NCBI RefSeq assembly: GCF_000150955.2
Contig: NC_011669.1
Coordinates: 2,114,993 to 2,178,992, forward strand
Direction: 5' to 3'
DNA length: 64,000 nt
Origin: Phaeodactylum tricornutum CCAP 1055/1
Taxonomy: Eukaryota > Bacillariophyta > Bacillariophyceae > Surirellales > Neidiaceae
The notes below the pieces were generated by a model, which was not told the origin of the DNA, ran no database searches, and worked only from the letters and a program-made list of their open reading frames with translations. This document shows positions 40,731 through 53,039 of the stretch, one piece after another. Position 1 is the first letter of the stretch; the number at the start of each line of letters is the position of its first letter. The translations under genes and the position numbers were made by a program.

Positions 40731-41616
40731 TTGGATCGCAAAGGGTCCGACTTTTCCACTAGGCAACAGAAGTATTTGCTTTGCGTTAGCGAAACTCGAA
40801 TTAACGTTGTGGTTTTTCCTGTTTGGTTTTCACGAGCGGACCAATGAAAACAATAGAAGAGATTAAGAGATGTGCCTTCCAAACAATTAAAAATTAATTG
40901 GTGTTACCGTGTGTTTTCGGCGACTATAAAGTTTGTTGTAGCTCACTGTCAAGGACATATATTGTTGTTGGCTAGCTGCTGTAGTCTATCCGTCACAAAG
41001 AGTTATCGCATCTTGATGACTGACTGTGTGACTATAAATAGCAACACTCTGCTCTAGCTTCACTACAATTAATCTAGAGGATCTGTTGAAAAGAGTTACC
41101 GACCAAGGCTGGTAGTGAAGGGAATCACTCTTGTCTTTCATCATTTATCACAGTGCGATTAAATTAAAGTCCTTGCACGTCGGCATCACCGGAGCGTGAT
41201 TCATGAAAATAATGTGTGAAGTCGCATTTTGCTCTAATCGATCACTCGTCTCATTCATCTTTCTGGCGCTTCCTCTCACGAGTAACATAAATTTACAGGC
41301 CCATCGTTCCTATTTTTGACTATCAGCGCTTTCCTTGTTTTATGCATATCTCTCTCCATCTGTAAGTAGACCGGAAAGCTATGGAAGAAGACGAGTTTCG
41401 GGAAATCTGTGGGAAAGATTGATGGAACAGATCTGCGGCCGCGTGAAATAAATCACGTATGCTTACTGTTAGTCCGTGTGTTTTTACGTCCACATCGCAT
41501 TTTGTTTTTTGGGTCAATCTTGGCCGCTCTCCACTGGCTTGTTACTGATTGTAAAGAGTCTCTTACTGTTTCTCACCCACACAAGCGACACTTCATTTAT
41601 CCTACTAGCAATCGAA
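40731..41616. other. Intergenic region
   Basis: About 0.9 kb between plus-strand genes. A TATA-like CTATAAATAG is at 41032-41041, preceded by a TGACTGACTGTGTGAC stretch, but the next coding start is 570 bp away, so this may be the promoter of a long leader or of an unrecognised transcript. No ORF looks coding. Confidence 0.45.
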
Positions 41617-41850
41617 ATGACAACTCTTCCCCCCAACGATCCAAACAATAATGACAATCCCGGCGAAGCAACAAACACCCGGATGAACGCGAAGGTCGCT
41701 CCCTATGATGGCCGACGATCGCAACGAAGCCGAGATGTCGACGGTCAGGACCACATGGATATGATTGGAGATATGCGCGACTCTCCCATCGTAGTGGCTA
41801 TGTTTCTAGTGGGCGTAGTCAGTTGGTTCTTCCGCGAGCGCTGTGTGTGA
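41617..41850 (+). CDS. Small tail-anchored membrane protein, unknown
   Basis: 77 residues: a polar, Asn/Pro/Arg/Asp-rich N-terminal ~52 residues, then a single hydrophobic segment near the end (SPIVVAMFLVGVVSWFF) and a short basic tail (RERCV). This is the layout of a tail-anchored protein with the N-terminus in the cytosol. An upstream in-frame ATG at 41476 would add a second hydrophobic stretch but gives an odd N-terminus, so the ATG at 41617 is preferred. I do not recognise the family. The call rests on composition and the clear membrane anchor only. Confidence 0.45.
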   Translation: MTTLPPNDPNNNDNPGEATNTRMNAKVAPYDGRRSQRSRDVDGQDHMDMIGDMRDSPIVVAMFLVGVVSWFFRERCV

Positions 41851-42165
41851 AACTTTGGATCAATGAAAGACCTTTTTTGATTCCTTCAACGTTTGCGGAT
41901 ACGCCTACAGTATGCTTCTTCATCTCTGTACGAGTGGAGATTCAGTGCTGATTAATAAACGTTCTAAATGTTTTTCGTGCACTCCTTGCTTAGGAAAACA
42001 CGTATGTTTATTAGAATATGTGCTGCTGCAAGTGCACATTTATCTTACAGTTAATCAACACATAATTTTCAGAAAATATTGCTGATAAAGTTGATCAGAC
42101 ACAAAAATGCATCAAAACATAAAGCAGGCCGTCACTCATGACATAGTACTTTGTTTCTCATGCAA
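41851..42165. other. Convergent spacer
   Basis: 315 bp between the stops of the tail-anchored protein and the Ser-rich protein; AT-rich, consistent with two 3' UTRs. AATAAA occurs near 41954. Confidence 0.5.
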
Positions 42166-44649
42166 TTAAAGCATTGCCTTGCTAGATGCGTGCTCGTCTT
42201 TCGAGTCCGTCTTAAGAACCTCTATGCCATTATCTTCATAGGTCGTTCCTTGAAGTGGGAATGCGTCTCCTTCTAACCAACGCCGATCTTCCGGTGCCCC
42301 CTCTTCGGTGTTTAACGGACCGCTAAGGGCTGTGCTCGAAAGAGATGTGCGCATTACGCACGCGTGCGGCCGAGAAATATTCAAGTCCTCGGCTTGTGTA
42401 GGCAAATACTTTTCGACAATATTTCGTGGAGGTGAAAGTTGCTGATACATAGGCGACACTGAGCTGCGGGGAGGAGGAGTAGACGTGGATGCTGGGCGAA
42501 GTCCCTTTGCTGGGCTTCGAGGTGGCAATTGCGATTTGTCTAGACGCCCTCGGTTTCTCCCTGGACGAACTACAGTCGGCTGCTTTTCAGACGGTGCCGA
42601 TATCTGAAAGACCACGGATGGATAGCACAAAAGCTCGGCAGGGGAACCTTCTCGTTCTTCACGATCAGCTCCTCCTTCACGGGGCGATGAAGATTCTGTC
42701 GCTTCTCGAACTGACATGAGATCGGAGTTTCCCTCACGATCGAAGTACGATACAAATGTAGGAGGTTCTTCTGAGGATCCAGACGAGCTGGTATGGGCCA
42801 ACGAGACACTTCCTAGAGTGCCTGCTGAGCTCGTACGGCCACTGCGGCGCGAAGAGAGTGCCAAAGATCGATCACCTGGCACATTTACAGCTCCATCACG
42901 CAGTGATGCAGGGCTTCCACCCAAAGCAAGATATCCGTGTAAGGTTGCACTACTGCTCGTCGAGGAAGAATGAATACTCGTTACGTCGTTCTCCACTTTG
43001 CTGGTAACTGGACTATTCAGAAGCGATCTGCGCTTCTGGCCTTGTTTGTTGGCCTCCATTACTTCGCGATCCGTTTCGGAAATCGTTGACAATCCTGATT
43101 GCAAGGCACTACCATGCGAGCTTGCGGTACCCTGTGTAGTGTGTCCAGAAGATGATCCGGTATTGGAAGATCTCGTGGTTCCTGGGGATGCCGTTTCCGA
43201 GTCAATGGAACGCGCCGTTATAGCTGACCCTTCCCGACCTATTTGGGTCGGACTAGGGCTTTTTACACCTCTCTCCGACCGATTACTGGTCGTCCTCTCT
43301 TTTGCGTTAGAAACTTGTATACGAATATTCGGTGTTTTTAGCTCTTGCACAGGACTCGTTTCGACGGAAGGGCTTGGAGAGGGATCGTCCAAGATTTGCT
43401 GGTACACCGGGGACGGGACAGATGATGGGCTTTCGCCTAACGACGTTTCAATCTTTGGATAGTTGCCGTCGTCGTCGGCATCGGAGTCGAGTGCATGGTA
43501 CGGCTCCGTAATTCGCGTCTCAATTTCGTCCTCTTCGTCCGGGTCGCTTCCCTTGTCTCGACTATTCTTTCCTGATATCGATAGGCTGCACATTTTCCTG
43601 GAAAATTCAGAATAACCGCCTACTACTCCGGATGCCCGCACCATAGCGGAAACTTCCATGCCTTCCGATAGAAGCGAGTCGTTGTTCGGATTGGTCGCCG
43701 GCTCGGTTACCACAGTAACGGCCGTTTCTAATGCGCTGGCAGACTCGGATCCTTCCGAGCTCTTCCCTTCTGCTGATCCGGACGATACGGATGCCGCAGG
43801 AACTGGATTTTTCCTTCCGTTGAAAGCACGGCGTCGCCTTCGCCGCAGGGGTGGAAAATTCGCCAGATACTTTTTGGCCTTGAAGGAGGGTTTTTTGGGC
43901 GCTACTGGCATGTCGGCGCTACTGGTAGCGAGAGACAGAGACGTGTTGGCGGACGTCATGTCCGTTACTTCAATGGACGTTCGTTCCATATCTTCCAATC
44001 CGTAGGCGTAGTATCGAACCGGCCCAAAGGCAGATCCGGAATCCACGTAGGAGGTACCACCGTAGAGGGATGACGCAAAAGCACCCCTGCCCACGGCTCC
44101 GAATGCGCTGTTAACGGAGCGCTGACGAAAGCTCGAGGGGGTCGACGTCGATCGCTGAAATGGATCCAATGGTACGGGAGGAGGAAGGTCCTCTTCGTCG
44201 TTGAACCTTTGATACAAAGAGGATCGTCTCCAGTCCAGCGGTGTTGAATGAATATGACGGAGAGCCGGTGGAGCTAGGAGACGTTCCGTTGGGATTCCGT
44301 ACGAGTGCATGCCGAGACGTGCGAATCCCTCACTCATTAATTGCGCAATGGCGTTGGCACCTTCCGTGACGTTAGAGGCAATGGCTTCCCGATTGAGAGA
44401 CGTGCCGAGGACGGGACGAGCCGTGTTGGGCAAGGTGGAGACGGAGTCCATTTCAGCTCCCGAAACAGGATGCACGTCGGAAGCGCTGCTGGTCTCGGGC
44501 TCGGAACTTTCGGTTACCAAGGTGGGGGTAGTCGTAGGCGCGTCGGGTTTCGCTGAAGGAGTGTTGTCCGCATCGTCCGGTGCGTGCGTTTTCGAGTCAC
44601 AGTCAATTATTTCCAGTGGATCTTCCGGCTCCAACATAATCGTTCCCAC
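42166..44649 (-). CDS. Long disordered Ser-rich protein, unknown
   Basis: A single exon of 827 residues (an ATG at 44637 is a close alternative). It is about one fifth Ser, with many SP and TP sites, and no globular domain I can recognise. Features: a Pro/Tyr-containing N-terminal third with LDWRRSSLYQRFNDEEDLPP; a very basic patch (FPPLRRRRRRAFNGRKN) that could be a nuclear localisation signal; an acidic segment (DPDEEDEIETRITEPYHALD); and a motif occurring twice, SPVYQQILDDPSPSP and SPMYQQLSPPR. It could be a scaffold phosphorylated by proline-directed kinases, but no function is supported. The length of the frame and protein-like composition argue that it is real. Confidence 0.65.
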   Translation of the reverse strand: MGTIMLEPEDPLEIIDCDSKTHAPDDADNTPSAKPDAPTTTPTLVTESSEPETSSASDVHPVSGAEMDSVSTLPNTARPVLGTSLNREAIASNVTEGANAIAQLMSEGFARLGMHSYGIPTERLLAPPALRHIHSTPLDWRRSSLYQRFNDEEDLPPPVPLDPFQRSTSTPSSFRQRSVNSAFGAVGRGAFASSLYGGTSYVDSGSAFGPVRYYAYGLEDMERTSIEVTDMTSANTSLSLATSSADMPVAPKKPSFKAKKYLANFPPLRRRRRRAFNGRKNPVPAASVSSGSAEGKSSEGSESASALETAVTVVTEPATNPNNDSLLSEGMEVSAMVRASGVVGGYSEFSRKMCSLSISGKNSRDKGSDPDEEDEIETRITEPYHALDSDADDDGNYPKIETSLGESPSSVPSPVYQQILDDPSPSPSVETSPVQELKTPNIRIQVSNAKERTTSNRSERGVKSPSPTQIGREGSAITARSIDSETASPGTTRSSNTGSSSGHTTQGTASSHGSALQSGLSTISETDREVMEANKQGQKRRSLLNSPVTSKVENDVTSIHSSSTSSSATLHGYLALGGSPASLRDGAVNVPGDRSLALSSRRSGRTSSAGTLGSVSLAHTSSSGSSEEPPTFVSYFDREGNSDLMSVREATESSSPREGGADREEREGSPAELLCYPSVVFQISAPSEKQPTVVRPGRNRGRLDKSQLPPRSPAKGLRPASTSTPPPRSSVSPMYQQLSPPRNIVEKYLPTQAEDLNISRPHACVMRTSLSSTALSGPLNTEEGAPEDRRWLEGDAFPLQGTTYEDNGIEVLKTDSKDEHASSKAML

Positions 44650-45054
44650 ACAATGCCTTTAAAGAGAGGGAGAGCGAAACGAGGATTCTAAAAAAGGTGT
44701 AAAACCACCCACAAGGAAGGAGTTAGACGAGACATTCGCACTTTTTCCACGTCGGGTCTTTTGACTGCCGCTGCGGTACATGCGTCTTGTCTACGGAGTC
44801 ACCTACCAAAACGAGTTCCACAAAACCAAAAGCGACGGGAACATAAAAAGGAGCAGACCGTCGCTGTCGTTGAAAGTAGCGACTGTGAATGACAAACTAA
44901 CAGAAGAGTGTTTTCCTCTCTCTCTCTTCAAAAGCAATCAAGCTCGGTTGTTTGTTTGCGCGAATGCGTTCCAGGTGTGGTTAGCTCTTGTAGCAGAAAT
45001 GATGATTGGATGGTAGGTAGTAGTAGCTATGTAAAAAAGCTGGTGGTACGCCGA

Positions 45055-45088
45055 GTAGGTAGAGGTAGGTAGGTATATAGGTATATAC
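45055..45088. repeat. Imperfect GGTA/TATA short tandem repeat
   Basis: Consecutive AGGTAGGT and GGTATATA units upstream of the DDX5-like gene. It was read directly from the bases. Confidence 0.7.
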
Positions 45089-45156
45089 GCTGCTGGTAGA
45101 GGGACACCTTTACAGTAGTCGGTGGGTACGTATACGTAGACTGTACTCGCTCACGG

Positions 45157-45204
45157 AATTTTTGGTCGTTCCCAAACGACCCCGAGCCTTTCGGTTCGAT
45201 TTTT
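45157..45204 (+). other. AATTTTTGG (Sm-site-like) followed by two hairpins and a T-run
   Basis: AATTTTTGG at 45157-45165 matches the Sm-binding consensus. It is followed by a 7-bp hairpin (GGTCGTT, loop CCCA, AACGACC, 45164-45181) and a 6-bp hairpin with one G-T pair (CGAGCC, loop TTTC, GGTTCG, 45183-45198), then TTTTT. The arrangement resembles a snRNA 3' end, but I find no U1, U2, U4, U5 or U6 signature upstream. It may equally be structure in a 5' leader. Confidence 0.3.
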
Positions 45205-45419
45205 CCTGTAGGTGACTGTGTAGGTGCGCGTGTTCTTATCGGTCGGATTCAAAGAACCGTTGATGGACCCCTCCCGCCATGGAACGGACGATTACTTAGT
45301 TATAGCTTGCTTAGACATGTAGAAAGTATACAAAATTTGAGGCAACTTCTTGCTTAGATAGTGGGAAGCACGGTACTCGACTGGGAAATTTGGGTGGGCG
45401 CGTTGGAACGCTGGGCAGT

Positions 45420-45431
45420 CCCCCCCCCCCC
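45420..45431. repeat. Homopolymer run of 12 C
   Basis: It lies in the region upstream of the DDX5-like gene. The run length may be unreliable in sequencing. Confidence 0.75.
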
Positions 45432-45454
45432 AATGAGACGAAGGAACAGGGAGT

Positions 45455-45480
45455 TTTACTTTTCGTTTTCGAAAAGTAAA
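45455..45480. repeat. Perfect inverted repeat, 11-bp stem, TTTT loop
   Basis: TTTACTTTTCG and its exact complement CGAAAAGTAAA are separated by four bases. It lies 207 bp before the DDX5-like start codon, so it is either a promoter element or a hairpin in the 5' leader. Confidence 0.8.
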
Positions 45481-45686
45481 TCGAAAGAATGGGCTCCGTT
45501 GGAAGGGCCCCCCCCCGCACGCCATCGGCTTCCATTAGAAACGCCCGCAGTCTCGTGGTCCTTGTTTTCTTCGCGCACCCGCCCCACCGCGTGGATTGTG
45601 GGGAACCACGAGGAACGACATACCATTCCCAACGTTCGAACGTTGCGTGTCCCTTGTTCCAACTTTTTGCAATTGTTAATAGCACC

Positions 45687-48206
<2,520 letters not shown>

Positions 48207-48290
48207 GCAACCTTTTTGTCCAATACGAATAGGACAATATTAAAAAGCACCTTTAGATAGGAATGTTTATTCGTGTAGAAAAGCATCGTT
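48207..48290. other. Convergent spacer of 84 bp
   Basis: The 3' ends of the DDX5-like gene and the Elongin-A-like gene must lie in or overlap this short stretch; AATATTAAAAAGC near 48236 is a possible polyadenylation context. Confidence 0.4.
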
Positions 48291-49565
48291 TCATTTGCGT
48301 ACAATTTTGTGTTTCAACACGCTCTGTCGCGAAACAACAGCTTTGGACGCGGAACCCGCTGTACGCATTTGTTTTGCGCCCGCCATTCGCACAAGCGTTA
48401 TGGGTCTTTGTTTCGCCTCGTTGGATTTTTTCGAGACGGCCGCGAATGCGACGGCAGCCCCGAACGATCCCGTCGACTTCTTGGCAGGAGGGTTCGCTTT
48501 CAACGAAATACTTGCCCGGGATCTTCGAGCGGAGACAACAGATGCTTCCTTCCGAAGCTTGTACATCTTATTATTTGAGTCTTTGTGTTCCGGCTGGCGT
48601 TCCAGTATTCGATGTTGTCGAGCACTCGTGGGTCGCACTTTGACTACTTTGGGGCGGTCCTGAGAAAGACTTTGCCTTATCTCTCGCATACGTTTTCCTT
48701 GGGATGAACGACGGTCCTCCTCGCGTTGCTTTAGGTAAGCAAAAAGTTCCCGCCAGCTTTGACATCGTTCGACTTGCTCCAAATCTTCCTGATCCTGCTT
48801 GGCACGTTGAATCCAATCCCCTCCGAGAGTCGCCGCCTCGCTTTTCTGCGACTGCAGCTCAACTCCGTAGCTAGCCGCTAGCTCTTTCCATAAGTTTAAA
48901 ATCAATTTAAGCTGGGCGGCAGTCTCGTCCGGAACGTACTTGAAGCGCATCGCTTCCTTGACCATTTTTCCAATCCCCGACGCCTGCAGCAACGGCACAT
49001 TCATGGGTGATTCCATCAGTAGATCGATTCGCTCTTTGAGAATTGTTGGATCAGGTTGCCTGTTCTCTGCGCTTAACGTTTGTAGTAAAGTGGAACCGCA
49101 ACTGCGAATGGATTTGACCAGAAGAGGCCATGGTAGCGTCAAGGCGCGGGGTCGGGTGAGTCCTCCCCGCCGAAATCGAAATTCGGTACAATCCCGCCAT
49201 ACGAGCCAATCTACAATCGCGGATTCCGCCAAGTGTGGATTGGCGGCTTCCACTTGCGAAAGGTGCGGATCTTTGAGGGCCGGTGCGATCCGTCCCGTTC
49301 CGTCTAAACCTCCCGATCCTGCTTTGGGAGCCGTACGTTGATGCCGTAAGCGGATCAAAGATTCCCATTCGTCCTCGTCCACGATTCCAAAGGCTTCCGG
49401 GGGGTAACGTTCCAGATTGGCGACGATTACCCTGCGACACAGAAAGACGAGTGAATCGTTCCAGTCCACCTCGGAAGCCCCGGCTGGTCTTGGGTGATGG
49501 GGAGACTTGCCAGCCAACCGCGACTGTTGACGATTGAGGGGTACCGGTACATCATGGTCGCACAT
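48291..49565 (-). CDS. Elongin-A-like protein with BC-box and internal TFIIS N-terminal domain
   Basis: A single exon of 424 residues. Residues 38-47 (SLVFLCRRVI) fit the BC-box consensus that binds Elongin B/C. Residues about 102-125 (LSQVEAANPHLAES ... DWLVWRD) match the Elongin A pattern L-x-x-hydrophobic-E-x-x-N/S-P-H-L followed by an LW-like helix. Residues about 175-232 form a TFIIS N-terminal (LW) domain: LLQASGIGKMVKEAMRFKYV and LILNLWKELAAS. Then SWRELFAYLKQREEDRR resembles the SWRE segment after the Elongin A box. The Lys/Arg/Ser-rich C-terminus is likely a nuclear signal region. Elongin A is both a Pol II elongation factor and a substrate receptor for a cullin ligase. In animals the TFIIS-N domain is at the N-terminus; here it sits between the box and SWRE. 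The assignment is by motif only. Confidence 0.6.
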   Translation of the reverse strand: MCDHDVPVPLNRQQSRLAGKSPHHPRPAGASEVDWNDSLVFLCRRVIVANLERYPPEAFGIVDEDEWESLIRLRHQRTAPKAGSGGLDGTGRIAPALKDPHLSQVEAANPHLAESAIVDWLVWRDCTEFRFRRGGLTRPRALTLPWPLLVKSIRSCGSTLLQTLSAENRQPDPTILKERIDLLMESPMNVPLLQASGIGKMVKEAMRFKYVPDETAAQLKLILNLWKELAASYGVELQSQKSEAATLGGDWIQRAKQDQEDLEQVERCQSWRELFAYLKQREEDRRSSQGKRMREIRQSLSQDRPKVVKVRPTSARQHRILERQPEHKDSNNKMYKLRKEASVVSARRSRASISLKANPPAKKSTGSFGAAVAFAAVSKKSNEAKQRPITLVRMAGAKQMRTAGSASKAVVSRQSVLKHKIVRK

Positions 49566-50082
49566 GTTTTTTACCTACCACCACCACCACCACCCAGCGA
49601 GACCAGCGAGAGATTCTGCTTGCGTCACACGATGGAGTTGTTTGGGGTAGAGGAATGCTTCCGTACGCTTGTGCACTAACTCACACACTCACTAACACAC
49701 ACACACACACATACACACACGCTCCCGGACTCACACGTATCTTTGCGTTGGTCACCCACAGTCAATACTGCTCGGAATGGGAAACGACCGTCGCTCGAAA
49801 CGAAACACGAAAGCACCGGCTGAATCCCACGATGGATCTCGATCGATTTGGGGTGTGTCGCATTTTAGGTGCCGGGGCTACAGTCATTAAACCTACCCTA
49901 AAGCTTGCGCCGGAATCTAGTGTCTGTAGGGTATATTACAGTCTAGACAGCGTTACTCGCCTCCGAAATGTTTGTAGGTAGTACTGTGCGGCGCCGCTAC
50001 TACTAGCTAGCGCCATCTTCGGTCACACAACACAAACAAGCCACACCAAAGCCCACTGGTATACAAAACAAGCCTCGAAACC
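49566..50082. promoter_or_regulatory. Bidirectional promoter region with microsatellites, Elongin-A-like / SEC13
   Basis: About 0.5 kb between divergent genes. A (CCA)6-like run lies at 49577-49597 and a (CA)n run at 49679-49720. A CACACAACACAAACAAGCCACACC stretch precedes the SEC13 start. No ORF looks coding. Confidence 0.45.
49679..49720. repeat. CA microsatellite
   Basis: An interrupted ACACAC run is followed by an uninterrupted AC tract with one T interruption. It lies in the divergent promoter region. Confidence 0.9.
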
Positions 50083-51198
50083 ATGGCGACCACGACGGCG
50101 TCTACCGCTATTGCGGCACCAACGGAGGCTTCTTCTGCCCCGATCTATATTGACACTCAACACGAAGACCTAGTACACGATGCTCAGATGGATTACTACG
50201 GCGCCAAGCTGGCGACGTGCAGCTCCGGTAAGAACGAAAGTGTGTGTATACTAGGTACATGTTGTGTTGGATGATTTCGGTGACAGTCAAACGAAACGTA
50301 CTGACTGTGAATAACACTTGACTACTGCTGTTCCTGTTCTATTCCGACAGACCGTACCGTTAAAGTGTACAACGTATCGGATTCCGCCTACGAGCTTTCC
50401 GCGACGCTCCAGGGTCACGAAGGTCCCGTCTGGCAGGTTTCCTGGGCACATCCCAAGTTCGGCGTAGTCCTCGCATCCTGCTCGTTCGATGGTAGTGTTC
50501 TGATTCACCGTGAAAGCCGACCCCGCGAATGGACCATGCTACACGCGGCTCGTCAACTGCACGATTCCTCCATTAACGGTGTGGCCTTTGCTCCGCACGA
50601 ATATGGTTTGCAGCTGGCGACGGCGTCCTCCGACGGCAAGGTCAGCGTCCTCCAGCACCAGCCCAACAATACGTGGGCCGTCGAATACCTCACGGATTGC
50701 CCCATGGGTGTCAATGCGGTGAGCTGGGCACCCTACGGGGCGTACTACGACCCGTCCGCGGCGTCCCCGACGGATCAGGTCCAGGAACCCCGACTCGTGA
50801 CGGCAGGATGCGACAATGCCATACGATTTTGGAAGTGCCAGGACGGTACAACTTGGGTTCCGGATGAGGCTAAATTGGATACCGCACATCAACACTCGGA
50901 CTGGGTACGGGATGTGGCGTGGGCACCCTCGCTACTGCCGAATCACAATATTGTCGCCAGCTGTGCGGAGGACAAGACGGTATTGATTTGGAAACAGGAA
51001 GGACTGGGACAAGATTGGAAGCCTACGCTTCTACACCAATTTGAAGCACCCGTCTGGAGAGTCAGTTGGAGCGTCACGGGACTCCTATTGGCGGTTTCGT
51101 CGGGAGATTCCGACGTCACCTTGTGGAAAGCGGGGCTAGATGGACAATGGACGCAGGTTTCCACCGTGGAAGACACACCTCCTGAGCCGTCGACATAA
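50083..51198 (+). CDS. SEC13: SEC13, COPII coat and nuclear pore WD40 protein
   Basis: Exons are 50083-50227 and 50351-51198 with a 123-nt phase 1 intron, giving 330 residues. After a 20-residue Ala/Thr-rich start the SEC13 pattern appears: IDTQHEDLVHDAQMDYYGAK, then ATCSSDRTVKVYNV across the join, LQGHEGPVWQVSWAHPKFG, LASCSFDGSVLIH, HDSSINGVAFAPHEYGLQLA, RLVTAGCDNAIRFWK, HSDWVRDVAWAPS and ASCAEDKTVLIWKQ. These make six WD40 blades, the open beta-propeller that borrows a blade from Sec31 or Nup145C. It serves the outer COPII cage in ER export and the Y-complex of the nuclear pore. Confidence 0.97.
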
Positions 51199-51337
51199 GG
51201 AGGTTGGCCCGACGGGAAAGCGAAAGGATTGCTTCGAAACCAAATATACGTAAATAAAGGATCTTTATACAAGCTGCTGTTCATGTATTAACAGTACAAT
51301 GAAATTAGAAAACAATTGTCGTCCTCTCGGCCTCGCC

Positions 51338-53039
51338 CTAAACGGAACCAGTGTTGGTGAGAGCCTCCCTATCCCCGGGGGTGGTCCCCGTGCCTCTGTC
51401 AAGGATTGTGCGAGCTGGACGACCTCGTCGAGGATATCCGACGGATAACCCCATATGGCTGCTCATTTTGGGAAGTCCTCGCGAGGGCGTTGTTCGTGGT
51501 GGATCATAATAGTCGTGGGACCCAGCATGTGAACTCAGCAATGCCGTGTGGCCACTCAGACCAGTTCGAAAATCCACGGCGCTGCTAGGCTCACGGCCAT
51601 GAAGCTCTCGCCACGCCCTGGCGCCGGCCCGCAATTGGCTAGGCGAAGGATATGAAGCAGCCGGAAAACTGCGGCGAGATGATGAGTCTACAGACTCGGA
51701 CCAGAGAAAGCTTCCGAGTACGGAATTGCTGGAAAGAGACGGTGACACAGAAAACATCGATCCCCCTTCCGTGTTATCCTGATCGAATACCTCGCTGGCA
51801 AAGCACATGAGTCCACCTCGCGATGGACGTGTTGGATTTTGAGGAAGCGCTGAAGGCTTGTGGAATTCATCCGCCGGAATGTTTTCCTCAATGAGTCGCT
51901 CAGCAGGCGTAGCTGGTATTTCATCAGCGGAACCGACTTTCTTATTCACCTTTGTCTCTGGAACCGCGAATGCATCTGCACAAATGACTGTGAGGTCCTC
52001 AGTGTTCTGAAGCGAAGCTTGAAGGTCACTCATTATCGTAATGAACTGGTTATCAACTTGACTTTGCTCCCTCCGTAATTCTTTACGGCGTCTGGAGAGA
52101 GTACGAAGCATTGCTTCCAGCTTGCAAGCCTTGTCAACGCAACCACCAACTAGTATGTGGACAGAACCAAGGCGTGTAAATACACGCATAATTGGGTGGC
52201 CGAGATGTAGGACTTCCAGCGTACGCACCTTTTACTAGATTTTTGTCGGATTTTATAAAGCCATAGCCACGTGCCAATTTTGCCCAGCCCGCATTTACCG
52301 AAACAATCTGGACTCTGTCGCCGTAACTCAAACGGGCAGCGGGAAGGGGTGTACACTCTTCACTGGCTTTTGCATTCTGATCCATGTGGAAGAAGCGAAC
52401 TAGCGTCTCGACGTCTTCATCCGGCACGTTGGGGCTGGAGCCATCCATATCTTTGGTAGGCGGACGAGATGGGTATATCTCGAGCCCTTCGCGGAGCGCT
52501 ACCGCATAAGTTCCCGAGTCGCCCGTAGCCAAGGACGTTGACAGTCTGATCTTTTCCTCTTCATCCTTCGAATCTGCCGATTCGAAGGAATTCGCGTCGC
52601 GAGAGTTTTTTGACTGCATAGAGTTGCTGTGCTTTTTGCGAATATCCTGCGTAGCGAGCTCGGTTGCCTCAATCAGAGACAATAGAACTACATTTCTGGG
52701 CAGGGGCAATCGCGATTTTGCCGTTGGAGGATGAGCAGGATGGTCTTGTTGGAAGAGTTCTGATGGGGCCGCACGTCCCGCCCGTGCGCTGGCCCATGGC
52801 GAGCGCGCTGTGGCAGGCGCCCCCAACACTCGACGATGAGTAACGGACTCTGATGGGAGAGTGCGCGGAGTCATCGCATGCAGCGGGGTACGGCATTCCA
52901 TGCACTTCTCCAAGCGATTTGCACATAGGTTGCACACGTACGTATGTCCGCACGGAAGAACAACGGGGTATCGGACGTCGGGATGGAACTCCTCGAAGCA
53001 TATAATGCAGTGAAAGGAAAATGGAGTTTCCGACGCCAT
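51338..53039 (-). CDS. RING-finger protein, two exons (paralogue of the gene at 191-1891)
   Basis: Exons are 53039-52229 and 52149-51338 with a 79-nt phase 1 intron, giving 540 residues, exactly the length of the paralogue. The start at 53039 (MASETPFSFHC) puts the RING at residues about 11-50 (CIIC, CGH, CNLC, CMEC) as in the paralogue; an ATG at 53069 would add ten residues without counterpart. Shared blocks: LPLPRNVVLLS, DSGTYAV, YGDRVQIVSVNAGWAKLARG (SH3-like), LVKVGG across the splice, and FRTGLSGHTALLS near the C-terminus. The long linkers between the blocks have diverged almost completely. A probable E3 ubiquitin ligase; substrate unknown. The conserved C-terminal motif outside the RING points to a specific partner shared by both proteins. 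Confidence 0.85.

Larger units (their letters stand above)
44650..45686. promoter_or_regulatory. Bidirectional upstream region with repeats and hairpins, Ser-rich protein / DDX5-like helicase
   Basis: About 1 kb between divergent genes. It contains GTAGGTA-type short tandem repeats at 45055-45088, an AATTTTTGG plus two-hairpin block at 45157-45204, C-runs at 45420-45431 and 45508-45516, and a perfect 11-bp hairpin at 45455-45480. No ORF looks coding. Confidence 0.6.

Noticed and set aside
43500-44000. Long antisense open frames opposite the Ser-rich gene.
   Set aside because: They mirror the strong codon bias and low complexity of the sense frame and show no domain features.
45105-45120. An ACACCTTTACAGTAG stretch before the Sm-like site, considered as a U5 loop.
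   Set aside because: It lacks the invariant GCCUUUUAC loop and a supporting stem.
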